Shown in pieces: positions 22,832 through 36,666 of a stretch of DNA of 64,000 nt. Under the pieces are notes generated by a model that did not search any database, was not told the origin of the DNA, and saw only the letters and a program-made list of their open reading frames with translations. Position numbers and translations under genes: made by a program. Every line of letters begins with the position of its first letter. Position 1 is the stretch's first letter. The stretch comes from Botrytis cinerea B05.10 (taxonomy: Eukaryota > Ascomycota > Leotiomycetes > Helotiales > Sclerotiniaceae): the NCBI RefSeq assembly GCF_000143535.2, contig NC_037311.1:682001-746000 (forward strand), read 5' to 3'.

Positions 22832-23423
22832 TAGATAATCTTCCTGGACGGAGTATGGCGCATGGAATAACTTGGAACACATTGAAAGCGTCGGTTGATA
22901 TGGGTGGCATGGTTGATTTGCGCAAGTCACATATAGCACGTCGAGCGATATCCAGCTATTGACGGCATGACAGATGGCTACTGAAAGTCGGATACAGCAG
23001 CACAAACTAGGGCTATCTCCTATCATCGAGGACGAAGTCAATCCGGACTGAGCGAAGCTTCTTGGAGGAAGCTATGTATGATATTGCCCAAACAGAAACT
23101 TCAACAACGATTCAACAAGATTCAATCAGGAGTAAGGACCTCGGGTATATTAGCTATTTCAAATAGATGATAAATACTATCAGAAATAATCAAAGGACTC
23201 AGTTTTCCATTAAATCTCCTGCATTGATCTGATTAGCTTGTCCTTTCAACATCTGTACACAGTGCCTACACTTTATGAACGAATTTGTACGACGATGTGC
23301 CAACGGCCGCCCTATGGTTGCGCTAATGGTCACTAAATCTCGCCATACAAGCTTCATAGCACATGCATCCATGGGAATCTCAAGATGAAACGGAACAACA
23401 TCTGATCACAAACTAAAAGAGTC
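22832..23423. other. Intergenic
   Basis: 3' flank of CGR1 and upstream region of the next gene. Nothing recognisable. Confidence 0.5.
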
Positions 23424-24526
23424 ATGTCTTCCAACGGCGAGGGATCCAAATATGTTTCTCCAAACAAATCTCGTCACCAAGTCACACGGTCGGTATCTGA
23501 GGTATCATCCCCTCCCCTGAAACCTCACCGATCTCATCGTCATCACCACCACCACCATCACCATCCACATATACATCGTCGAGACAAAGACGAAAAGTCA
23601 TCTCAATCTACTTTGCAGAAGAGTCTCAGTCCATCCGGAGAATCAAAAAGTGACGGAGTTTCACCGGATGGGAGCCAGAATGGAAGTCAAAGGCCTAGCA
23701 TCTTAGGTTCTGCTGTAGATGGTTTCGATTTGTTTAAGAACAACGAGAGAAGACCTCTAAGGGAGGGCGAACTCGAGGCTGAGAAACAAAAGGGCGCCAT
23801 GATGGCCACGTTTGTCTTACTTGCCACCTCTACTCTTTTATACTAATGCGCTGAACTAGAGAATTGCGAAATACCTTGACGGATGTCAACGTCGTGGCGG
23901 ACAATACTTCCCGACATTTAGATGCAACATACTATTCCGTCTTGGAGAAATTAGGGGATCTGCACAAGACGATTGGATCTCTTAAAGAGTTGGCGGCAAT
24001 GACTAGACAGTTAAATGAGGATTTTAGCACAGAGGGAGAAGAGCTTGTCCAAGAAAGTCGAGCACAACTGGAAGGATTTGAAGAATTCGAAGCACAGGAA
24101 CAAAAGATCAAAGCATTGGAGAAACGTGTGAAGGAAGGACGAAATACAATCAACACACTGAGTGGGCGGGTAGACGTTGTGAGAAAGCGCGTCAAAGGCT
24201 GGGAACAAGCAGAGGAAGAATGGCAAGACAAAACACGAAAGCGACTAAAGATGATGTGGATTCTGATGTCGATTTGCGCAGCCATTTTACTCTCCATCGT
24301 CGTTTTGGCATATATTCCTTCCAAAGGCCAAGGTCATGGGGCTGTGAGATTCAACATTTCTAATCCGACCGCGCTGAGAGAGTTGGAAAAGGCCAAAAAT
24401 GAGACCATAAATATGCTGAAGCCTGCTCTCGATATATTGGAAAGTTCGACGCCTGGGAGTGAAGTCAACAAGGAAGCAGAGCAGTTGGCAGAGGACCCAA
24501 GACTTAAAGTACTCGACGAATTATAA
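23424..24526 (+). CDS. His-rich coiled-coil single-pass membrane protein, function unknown
   Basis: I do not recognise a named family. Exons 23424-23809 and 23860-24526 give 350 residues. Residues 1-100 are Ser/Pro-rich and disordered, with a run of eight histidines followed by PHIH (about residues 41-52). Residues about 145-255 form heptad-like coiled coil, including LEKLGDLHKTIGSLKELAAM, then KALEKRVKEGRNTINTLSGR and VDVVRKRVKGWEQAEEEWQ. A hydrophobic helix (MMWILMSICAAILLSIVVLAYI, two overlapping parts) follows, then an approximately 70-residue tail. The layout recalls tail-anchored tethers or SNARE-like proteins, but no SNARE zero-layer can be fixed. The intron GTTTGT...CTAG is 50 bp with a TACTAAT branch site. 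Confidence 0.75.
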
Positions 24527-25457
24527 TTGATTGGCACAAAATGTACTCACAGGGGCTTACATCTCTCAGGCCAAGTCTCATTGTGAATAGTACCACTTTT
24601 CCAAGTATACTACGCCTTATGGGACCAAAAAATCAGTGGGTCGACGGTCCCATGACTGACGATATTGACATGCCGAGCAACCGGATGCTGGTAGATGTCA
24701 AAACCAACCAGGCAATCCATATAGCTACCCATCTTCTTCTGTAGCATGATTTTGTTGAACCTTACAGTTGCATGTCATGCAAATTAACCGCACGCAATAG
24801 GAGTGACGTTCATATGCACTGAGGTATTCGCAGGTCGTTTTGACGATTCGCGTATGTAGATACTAGGTAGATGGGTAGACGGGCGAATGCCGAGATGATT
24901 GTACAAGGTTCACGTCCAATGAGATTTGGAAGAAAATGCTTTACCCTTCCCAGCCTTGGAATCCCTCTCGCGCTGTGCATTCGATGCAGTCTATGGATTC
25001 TAGAATGGTGGCATGGTGCCGTGGGCCGTGGACCGGCACACGATAGACATCAATCGTCATTTCCACAAGCCACTCATCAAATATCCCTGCATTGTCATTG
25101 TCATTGTCAACAGATTCCAAACTTCCAATACGCGTACTCGTGCATGGGAACCTTATATAATACCGGGGCATTTCCTTCTGCTGTGAATGTCGAGTGAGGC
25201 AATGCTTGTGATTTGACTTCTATCTGATCGTCACTTATTTTTAGAATCGTTCATCGTGGTGACATTCATGAACTACCCCGCTGCACCGTAAGCTTCTCTA
25301 CTACGCATTGCATAGCCCATCGCATCCGACCTCAAAACTTAAAACATCTTGGAACACTGAAATCCCTCAACCGCGCAACAACATCACAAGAATCTAGGAG
25401 TCGCGCAATTTTCTTTCCTTCATAAATATCCACAAGAGACCCAAAAGGAACACTTCG
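24527..25457. other. Intergenic
   Basis: No supported gene. Frames at 24541-24744 and 24871-25197 show no domain. The cattgtcattgtcattgtc repeat is at about 25091-25108. Confidence 0.5.
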
Positions 25458-28400
25458 ATGAACGACGAAAATACGATTGTGGGGAGAAATCCTACTATTC
25501 CTCCTTCCTCTCCCTCCAAGATGGCAGCAAATGGTGCCGTACTGTCGCCCACAAGAAGCGTTTTTGGAGATGATAAAGGACAAGCGCTTACTGGAAAGCA
25601 AGAGCATTGTATGTATTCGACAACCCTGCCCTCTTTTCTGGCATAGACAGTGACTCATTCTCTACAGATCTAAAACGCGAATTAATCTCGCAACAAGTGA
25701 AGTTCGAAATCACTGAGTTGAATTCTCCCACGGCATTACAGAGATTCGGCGCCCCATTCAAATCCGATCGCGGGGAAGTATCTCCTTTAGATTCCGAGCT
25801 GCCTATCCTCAGATACATATTTGTACACCATGTTCGTGAGTTTCCATTTTTGGACAAGGCGAAGGAGAAGGAGTTCTGGCAGGATAAATTGCAAGTGGTG
25901 AGTAAGAGATAGTCTCTAGATTTTTGAGGAAACAAGACTAATTAACCTGCTATGCAAGTTCCTACAGTCTTTCGCGGAGAAACACATCTCGTCGTCCGAA
26001 GACAGGCTCGAAGAAACAAAGCGCCGAAAGTTATCTCTAAAATGTCAGAAGCTTGTGGAGTTGATGATGGTATCTGGTGTGCCTACGGCTTCAGGATATG
26101 AGGAGAGAATTAGGTTCTCAGAACTCGAAGTTGTCGATGCGGGTGCTATCGAGCATGGAGTTCTTTCGAGTCTACCAGAAGGTCATTATTTGCACGGTTG
26201 GGATGTCAATGTGGCGGGTGTTAGAACGACAAAAGTCAAACGAAACATCAGATACCACAAACATGCCGTGAGTTAATTATGGCTGTACCTTGTGGATCAA
26301 CTACTTATAATACTTTAGGAATTCGTTCTCCGAGTTAAAAAGAAGGGGGAGATCCCATACTTCATCGGTCGCCGATATGGTGACTTCAGTAGACTTCACA
26401 AGAGGCTACGAACAGAACTTCCTGGCAAAGTTCTTCCACCAATGCCTCGGAAAAACAAGGAGAGTTCAACTGCATCGAATCTAATAAGTGGTCTTACGGG
26501 TGGCAAAGATTCCGATGCGTCTTCGATGTCCTCAGTTTCGACAATGGGGACCATGGGTACCGAATCTGGTCTGAAGAACTTATCTGTCCGTGGTTAGTTA
26601 ATGAATTTTCTGCCATGTTTTAATGTACCACAACTAATTTGATCAGATCATCGTCGCTCTGGGTCAGCAGCATCATTTGGAAGGTCATCTCCGAGACCAT
26701 CAACATCATCCCCACGACCATCAGTAGATAGGACTCTCAGACCTCCTTCAACCCCTGTTACAGACTCAGATGTCAGTTATGCTAATAGATTGTAATAACA
26801 CGAGCTAATTCCTTTCAGGGCATAACTCTATGGCGAGAAAACCAACGCATATCCTTGAGAGCGTTCCTCCGTGGCCTTCTTGCCAATCCTCAAATTGCTG
26901 GAACCCGAGCGATGCAAGATTTTCTATCACAACAACCTATCAAACTAAGCGATGATGATGTAGAAGACGTCGAGAGAAGGAGACTAATGGACGAAAAGAG
27001 GGTTGTAGAGCAGCACCAATTTTATGAAATAGCCAGAAAGCGCGCTGCTGAACTAGACATATACATGGAAGAGTACGTATTCCTGTTTTAGCCTCTATTT
27101 ATGTGTCCACTAACCAATTTAGATTTCGTCGCGACATCGTGGAAAGCAATGGTCTAACCAAACTATTCAAAGAAATTAAGGATAAGCCAACCATTCAAGA
27201 TCTTAGCATTCAATACCAGAAGTTTGCTGAATGGTTACGAATTGAAGTAGCAGCAACTCTTTATCATTTGTTCCTTGCAGAAGACAACTCTCCGGAATTA
27301 TTTGCGCAAGCTAAAAAGATACATTCGATGATACCGTACACAATTATCAAGAATGCAATTCGAATAGCTAATCCTGCGGCTGTTATGTCTAGCATATTAG
27401 ACATCTTCCTTGCTCAACCTTTCGGAGCGAGATCGCTTATGCAGAGGATTTTTTCTTTGACCTTAAATGATGGAATCCGAAGTTTCCAGAAGTCTATCGA
27501 TGGCCTCCAGAGCAAGATCAATGAGCCTGTCTTCTGTGAGAAATTGAAGAAGTTCTCTGGTAGTTCTGAAGATTTCAAGAATGCTATAAGAGCTGATGCA
27601 GAAGAAAGTGGAGTGGACTTGATTGTCTCCATCTTGAGGTCGGAAGACATCGAACCGCCCCTGAACTCGACTCAAATCGGCAAGATATATAACGCTTATG
27701 TTGCTTGGAATAATGCTGTGGAGAATGTTGATGAAGAGATGAAGCAAGGTGCACAATTATTCTCATACTTAAAGCAACTTCTCAAATTGTACACGAGACA
27801 GCGGGATAAGGCCATGATGCTTAACATGATTGAGGAACCGGTTACATTACGCCTTCTTCGAGACTTGTTCACAATTTTCTATGAGCCTTTGGTACGAGTA
27901 TATAAATCAGCAAATGTGTACGACAGTGTCACTGATTTTGCCGAATTTATTGAGGATACGATAAGAGTGAGTGTCTTTCCATCTTATCAACGGACAAAAA
28001 TAACTAACGGTACTTAAAATAGGTTGTTGAAAAGTGTCGAGAGCAAGATTTCTCAGCAGACCCTAATCAAACAGTTCAAGCATTTATCGATTTATGTCAG
28101 CGACACGAGCACAATTTCTACAAATTCGTTCATGAAGTACATACACATGATAATGGACTCTTTACTCAACTGATGGGTTGGATAGAGGGAATCCTCGAGT
28201 TCCTCCGTCAAGGTCCCAAGGGTGGAAAACTTGACATCAACGCTCTTGTCACAGGTGCCGTAAGCGTGAATCAACTAAACAAAGAAGTTGCTATCAATGA
28301 AATAAATCAATTGATTACTTGGCAAGAAGCACGCAAGAAGTGGCATTCTGATAAAACAAGACAAAAGATGGCGGCAGAAGGCACAGGTAACGTAGAGCAG

Positions 28401-28670
28401 ATACCTGGCGCACTAGCCTTCAAGAGTACTGATTTTGGATTGGACGAAGGAGACCTCGAGGATATTAACTATGGGGAAGACGAAGGCAGTAGTGATGAGG
28501 ATGAGGAAGATGATGAATTGGATCCCATTGCTGCTGAAAGAAAGAGGAGAGCAAGGAAACAGGATCATTTAAGGAGAACTGCGGGTGAACCTGCTAAGCC
28601 GGAAGTGACTGAAGTTTACAAGTTGAAGGAGGGATTCTTGAGTATGCTAAGAGGTGTACTTGCTGAATAG
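25458..28670 (+). CDS. PX-domain protein with fungal PX-associated/DUF3818 region (Ypr097w/Lec1-like)
   Basis: A phosphoinositide-binding, membrane-associated protein of the yeast Ypr097w (Lec1) type, thought to act in lipid handling between organelles. Eight exons (25458-25608, 25668-25897, 25959-26267, 26319-26592, 26647-26771, 26819-27072, 27123-27966, 28023-28670) give 944 residues. After an N-terminal PX-associated region (TPTALQRFGAPF-like, ILRYIFVHHVREFPFLDKAK), the PX domain reads EFVLRVKKKGEIPYFIGRRY, GDFSRLHKRLRTELPGKVLP and PPMPRK, with the basic residues that bind phosphoinositide headgroups. A Ser-rich insert interrupts it. The long helical DUF3818 part includes WRENQRISLRAFLRGLL, FLAQPFGARSLMQRIFSL and GWIEGILEFLRQG. 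An acidic SSDEDEEDDELDP segment precedes the end. The exon 3 acceptor could lie 9 bases later without changing frame. Confidence 0.9.
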
Positions 28671-29460
28671 AGTGGTTTTGGGAATAGAGATGTTGTCTGA
28701 ATATAGATAGCAAGTATCTCTGGGGAGGAGTTTGGTTCTGGGACAAAATCAGTGCTGGTCAGGATGGGAGGCTAGGAAGATCTTTGTGAGTTAATTGATA
28801 CTAAGGTCGAATGGTTGTAATAAAAGCAGTGAGAGAAAAATACCTGAAGAGCCGATGTTAGAGCGAAGGATACCACAGACAATGAATGCATTTTTATCGA
28901 CATTATCAGATTATTTTTGGTTTAATAGTTCTAGCAAGTTGGGTGCGTTGGTGTGTTTTGATCTTTAACAGTATAAAGTGAGAACCTTGGAATATGTGAA
29001 CGATTTACTTTGATCTATCTGCTTATTGTTTCTTCCTCTAGAGTAATGTCTAGACTTATTCTGTAATCGTTTTATAAATCTATTAATTACTTAGTTGAGT
29101 AATGCATTGGATATTAATGTAATTTCTACAGCTCGTCGTCTCGTATTTTCTTATATTAATACAAAGAGTTGGAGAAGATTTTTCAGATTCCAATTTGAGC
29201 TAACACATTAGTACTAGCACATTTATAGTTATACTTTCAGTTACTTGTTTTCGAAATGGTTTTACAAAATCGGTCACAACAAGTATTGAGGTATTTGAAA
29301 GTCTGCTTCCTGGCGGGTAGTGTCCTGCCCACAGCAGATCAGCTGGATAGCTTTAGACTTCGTATTTTCCAACTCTACCGGGAATGAAACAAATGCTGTC
29401 ATATACACCGCAACGAACTCAAAATCAGATTAATTCACAAATTTCCATGCTACGCTAGTA
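28671..29460. other. Intergenic, AT-rich
   Basis: Border between the housekeeping block and the accessory locus. No gene seen. Confidence 0.5.
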
Positions 29461-30639
29461 ATGTCAGCCAACATAGATAAAATGGTGGATACTCCTCTCC
29501 GACAAAGTGATTCTATGTTTCACAACTTTTATGCGATCATGTCCTCAGATACTTATATACTCACTCGCAATACAGGTGAAGCTCAAAGATATGTCACCAA
29601 AATGTCGGTTTTCAAAGCAACCAAGACCAGCAGTTTAGAAGATCTAAATCGTCTAAATTTAGGTTGGAGAGGCAATATCGTGCTTGGCAGATGGATATTG
29701 AATATATCTTGCATCCAAATATAGAAATGCATGATAAAATACGTATAGCAGACGTTGGAACAGGGACTGCGTTAGTATTAAGTCTCTATTCTTCGTTGGA
29801 GATGTTGCCAAGAATCTTCAGGAAGGGTAAATGACTCACAGCTAATACAGGATATGGCTGCGGGATCTTTCAGAAATCCTTTCACAGACCTGCCAGCTCC
29901 ATGGGTTCGACATTTCCGATACTATGTTCCCGAGTAGAGCGGCAATACCAGCTAACATCACACTTTACGAGCACAATCTTCTAGATGCATTTCCAGAAGA
30001 GTTCATAGGGAAATATGATGTGGTTAATGCCCGATTGATGATAGTGGCTCTATCCTTCAATCAATGGGAGCCTGCAGTTCGAACCCTCATCACTTTGCTC
30101 TATAAAAACTCCAAAATCCAAGTCAATCACACATGCTGATTTTTTTTAAAGGGTCGGGGGTTTATTTACAGTGGGCAGATTGCGCAGGACACGAGACTAC
30201 CATAAAGGATACAGTGGGTGATATAACACCAAGCCGTGCCAAAAGTTACCTCAACCTGTTCAATATGACTGCCAATGCTTTTCAAAAAAACTCCAAAGTA
30301 TGTATTCTCCCCCTGTGAGGAAGTAAACTCAAACTGATTGAATCCTAAAACAAAAGTGTAGCAGCTCTGCACGGAATGTTTCAAAGGAACAATCTTCAAG
30401 ACTGTGAGGAGCAAATTTGTCCTCTCATCGATCCCGCTGGTCGAGAAGCCCTCAATCTTGCAATCCTCGAGGGAATTCAAAATGGGCTGATAGAAGCTCT
30501 TGACTTGGGTCCCTTGGCCTTGATACAATCAAAAGATGAAGTTATGGAAAGTAGAAACGCGGCTACTGAAGATTTGGACAACCTTCAAGGTTGGTTTTCT
30601 TATAATGCTCATATGGTGACCGGGAGAAAAGTCCTATAG
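29461..30639 (+). pseudogene. LaeA/UMTA-type SAM methyltransferase, decayed
   Basis: Coding blocks match the fungal secondary-metabolism methyltransferase group. They are TYILTRNTGEAQ (29553 on), LERQYRAWQMDIEYILHPNI, motif I IRIADVGTGT (29742-29771), IWLRDLSEILSQTCQLHGFD, ISDTMFPSRAAIPANITLYE, DVVNARLMIVAL, VYLQWADCAGHE and a C-terminal block with REALNLAILEGIQNGLIEAL. Faults: the first intron, which should join EAQ-R to LERQ, has ATATGT where GTATGT is expected; no good donor precedes the GSGVYLQW exon; and the last block is out of frame with the exon before the GTATGT intron at 30299. I therefore read it as a pseudogene. A working gene with unusual splicing is possible. Confidence 0.7.
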
Positions 30640-32038
30640 AATTCTCTTTCAATCTATTCGTTTCGCTGTTTTAAATATGACATACGGATTGAGTGCGTTG
30701 AGCAAATCCATATACAAACGATAAGATTGAAGGGAAATTTTTGATTCAACCGAGCCGAGCTGAATTGGTGCTACCATCTCGCGAGTTTCTTTTCGCCATT
30801 GTAAAAAGAATGAATTGAAAGGCGGGGCCTACAGTGTTCTCCCGAATAAAGAAGTTCTCTGACGCTCAATCGATTCAAGTGTGTTGATGTTACATGTTTT
30901 GTCGTGGCGAGCTGGGAGCTCCCACATCACTTGCAGGCCAGTATATATTCCTACAGAAGTTTGTGTTCGCAGTCATATGACAGACTTAGATGATTCGATG
31001 AAAAACTATGCCATCCAAGTCAAGTTTTGATGCTACAGTCTTGTTGGAGTCTTTCAAACATTGCGATTAGGGTGTTGAACATTAGGAAATGGCACATAAC
31101 CGACTGCATTCGTTGAGCCGCTATCATTTCGCATATCATGTACACATTCTGCTGCAGCTCTCTCTAGGTTCATTAGAGTTCTTCAAGACAGGACTTATGT
31201 ACAGAGATCTAGAGGTTTCATCGGCTGTGATACTGAGCTACTCTACAGAAAACTGGGAAATTGGTCGATCTCTGCGCTGGCGAAAGTGTCAAATCAAGCG
31301 TTTTTTTATTATCTAAATATATATATCGATAATGTAAGTCAATGTAGCTGTTCATGCACTTTTTGGCTGCTGAAGCTGGGTTGATTGGCTCAATTCCAAT
31401 ACGAAAACGTGTCCATTCCTGTACCGTTGTGTCACTAAGACCCCCTTTCCGCCAATCGAACTTCTACCAAGTTTTGCAACCGGGTGAAAATGTCAATTAA
31501 TGAAGCTAAGTCAATTTCCGAGGCGCAGCGGTAATAGTCATGATATAATCCATCGAAGTGAGTTGATTGAAACTTTTTTTTTTGGCAGTTCAAGCTTTGC
31601 AGATTGTTTGTGATCTGTCTAGCTCAACAGTTTCATCCTCCTGTCTAGATGATTGCAAGGCTTGCTCGAAATAACGAAAGTTTGGGGTATATCTAACTCA
31701 AGACAGAACACTAATCGCCGGGAGAGCGCTCAAGCTGATCTGCGTTACATTCACTCGGTAACTTCTATCCTTTTTATGTTCTAGTACGAGAATTAATGTG
31801 TAAACCGCGTGTGCTTGCGTAACGACATAAATCAAACTCTCTTTACGTGTATAAATTGACAAGATAATCATATTTGTTAGACCCAAGCCGTTTCTACTGA
31901 CTGGGAAGAGTGGGATCAGATTTTAAGAAACATTGCGGATCCGACTGATCAAATACTTGTTAAAATTTCAGAGAGAAACGAATCCAAAACGAAAGATACC
32001 AGTGCTGTATGGACGAGTCTAAATTTCAAATTCACGGT
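30640..32038. other. Intergenic
   Basis: About 1.4 kb of AT-rich spacer between the methyltransferase and P450 remnants. No domain found in any frame. Confidence 0.5.
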
Positions 32039-33903
32039 TTAGACCTCGTAACGTGGCATTAGAGACGCTTTCCAAGACCCTCCTTCAAATTGCATAGTAA
32101 CGTATTGTCGCCAATCAATGTTTTGTCTCGGGAGCTCACAGAAGTCATACCGAGTGAGCAGATTCGCAGTAACCATTCTGATTTCTGCCCATGCAAAGCT
32201 AGATGCTGCTCGGTTAGCCAAGTGACAAAAGGGTCTTGCAGAAAGAGGTTCTGACTTACTTTACACCAACGCAGGAATGCTTGCCTGTGGAAAATGGATA
32301 GTATGCTTGCAGACTAAGATATTCAGCGTGTGCTTTCATTTTCAAGAACTCTGCGACATACGCAGGGGGTGGAACGCTCTCAGGTCGATTCTTTAGCCAT
32401 CTCTCGGGCCAAAACCGCATTGGTTCAGGCCAGGGAGTTGGATTGCGATGGAGTTCGCGGTAAGAAGCCGAAACAACCGTATGGGGAGGTATGAGATAAC
32501 CCATTAGCTCGATTGGCTCTGCCCCTGTTCTACGACCCATTTCAGATGCAATCGGGTGCATCCGCAGAGTCTCCTTGACGCATGCCTCTAGATACTCATA
32601 TTCGGTTCCATTTCTGACGACTTTGCTAGAAATAATTAGATCTTCTGGCCTGAGAATCAGAAGACTTTTCAGTAACTTCTTTTTGACACTTGTGTTTCTC
32701 GTAATCTCTAAGAAGAAGCAGGCAATGCTGCCAGATGTAGTCTCTGAGCCGGCGAGTAGTATCTCGGACATCTGATCAACGGCATCTCTAACATTCGTTT
32801 TCATACTCGTGGCTGGGTTCTGACCCTCATCTATCAGGTGCTGAAGAAGGTCTGGCCGGACCTTCTCCCGATTAGTTTCTCTTTCTTCTGTCACTGCCTT
32901 GATCGCCTTTCTGATTAGTACTCCAGCAATTTAGCGATAACATAGATGTCTACTCACACTAATCATTTTCTTCGGCCAATCAAACTCTACCTTACAACCA
33001 ATCCTTCTGAGGAAGCGTTTCACGTAGAGAAACTAGCTAGATACTAGCTGAAAGCGACAATTAAGGTGCAGTCAAAAAACGAAGACATGCCTGATATCTT
33101 TTGCTCATTCCATTGAATATGGCAGATGCGATTCTCTCCCAAGTACTCTTAACGAGATCGAAATCGATATTCTCGATTGGATTCGTTTGTCCAAAGCCTT
33201 TCCCAAATGAGCATTCACCCATGCTAAGAAAGTATCAGTATTTATATATTTCCCACAATATTGTTTCCCTTACATGTCAAGAGCAACGTTATGTAGATCA
33301 TTTATCATGTCTGTAACTGCCGGCTTGTTTTTTTTCTCTCTGATGATGGTGAATTGGGCAAGGCAATATATCGGTGGATAAGATCCTGAAGGTATTTGGA
33401 GAATAGAAACTCGAGAATGTCAACATAGGACACGGAAAATGCCGACGATAGGAATCACTTCAAGCGCTTTTGAGGTTCTCGTCGACTGATGGAGTTGGAT
33501 AATCATATTAGAAATACTCTTTTGGAAATCATCTTCGACAAGGGAAAGCTCACATTTCTCCAAATAGCCCCGGACTAAAACGGTCCCGCGAAATTTCGGG
33601 GTACATAGTCACCTTTGGTAGGTCGGTTGCCATCAAGATGCATTTCATTGCATCCTTGTCGGAGATCCAAATTTGGCGCGGGCCAAGGCGAAATATTGGA
33701 CCGTAGATCTTATAGGACTCTTCTACATTTTTCCATATGATTCCTCTTGAAAATCCATAGTTGAGGTGTAAAGTTGTCAGAGAAGCATACCATGGCCCTG
33801 GTAGGCGTGAGAGAACCGATCGAGCTGCTCGAATAGCACCCAAGATATATTGAAAGCATAATAAAGAAGCGGGTGTAAATAGTAATGATATGTAAGGATG
33901 CAA
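32039..33903 (-). pseudogene. Fungal cytochrome P450, decayed
   Basis: Six exons can be traced: 33903-33554, 33485-33274, 33223-33091, 33032-32958, 32906-32260, 32198-32039. Present are an N-terminal membrane helix, LPGPWYASLT, RFSPGLFGEM, AFSVSYVDILEFLFSKYLQD, IMGECSFGKGFGQTN, the I-helix AGSETTSGS, ExxR in ETLRMHP, FWPERWL, and the haem loop PFSTGKHSCVGVNFAWAEIR with its cysteine. Lesions: TGA at 33457-33455, inside the expected HRRLRKxLSPAF-type region (here QKRLK-stop-FLSSAF); a frame change at the A8 run near 33328-33335; and intron 3 begins with GCATGT instead of GT. The haem and I-helix motifs are otherwise intact, so the loss looks recent. The oxidised substrate is unknown; context suggests secondary metabolism. 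Confidence 0.85.
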
Positions 33904-34988
33904 AGTGATGTTTTACAGTATAGTACTCATGATTGTAGGATATGGTTGAAAGATTTTGGGGGAAAGGAAAGCTTCTACTACGAGGTGTTTATCTAGTTCG
34001 CTATATATACCCAATGATGGTTGTCTCTTCATTTTGTATCTGCGCCTGAAAATGGCAAGCTTAAACAATTACCATAATTACCGTTCAATCATGCACAAAC
34101 TTTCAACTTACAGTTTGAATACTTATAGTAATCTACAAGATGCATGGACTACAGTCACTCAAGAGGTTATTCACGATGCCAACCGCTGAATGACGATGTG
34201 ATGTGTATTAATTCACAAAAGAAACATCTAGGCGTGTGCGTAGTAGACAAGAGATGAGATAATTTACAATGTCCTATTCCGGCCAAGAACCACGCAGACA
34301 TAACGACATGCGTCATCAAATGCTGCTTATGAAAGTAGCAAAAGTAATATGCGCATTTTGATTATTGCTAACCGAAGAGACATATTCGCATGCCTTTGTA
34401 GTCAAACTGTATATCAATCTCCACATACTTAGGCCATAACTTTCACACTCTTTCCAACTAAGTCGAGGGGTTTTCTACTCGATGACGTTTTGCAGTGGAG
34501 ACTGCAAGAGTGATATCGGAGAAACAGATTGAAATTCAAGTGATGTAGTATGACTGGGAGGAACGCTAATATATACAACATTGTATTACAGGAGCTGACT
34601 CTATGGTCACGTGAAAAAAAATCTCTCGAAATGGTTGAAATTTGACTTCAAATAGGAATTCAATATGGTTGTAACTAATCATATAATGTAAATATACGTG
34701 CTAAATTATGTGTGTATCATTTTATGTCATATGTTCTATATTTCCAACATATATTCTTCATTACAACCGCATCGAAAACTGTAAAGAAAGAAAAAAAGGA
34801 AAGGGGGGAGGGAAATGATTTATATCAGCTCTTCAACAAAATCGACAAACACAACTAAAGTAACGATTTAGAAGCCTGAAATGTAATTGTCTAATTGAAT
34901 TCCTCAGTATCTATTGAATCAAAATCTATAACCACCAAACATCATCTATTTTTCCTCTCTGATATTCTATCGATCTTCTTCTAATAAA
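33904..34988. other. Intergenic, AT-rich
   Basis: Upstream region of the P450 remnant and 3' flank of the OYE gene. The small frame at 33956-34189 is not supported. Confidence 0.5.

Positions 34989-36666
<1,678 letters not shown>

Noticed and set aside
24871..25197. 108-codon plus-strand frame
   Set aside because: Contains cattgtc repeats and no recognisable domain; treated as chance.
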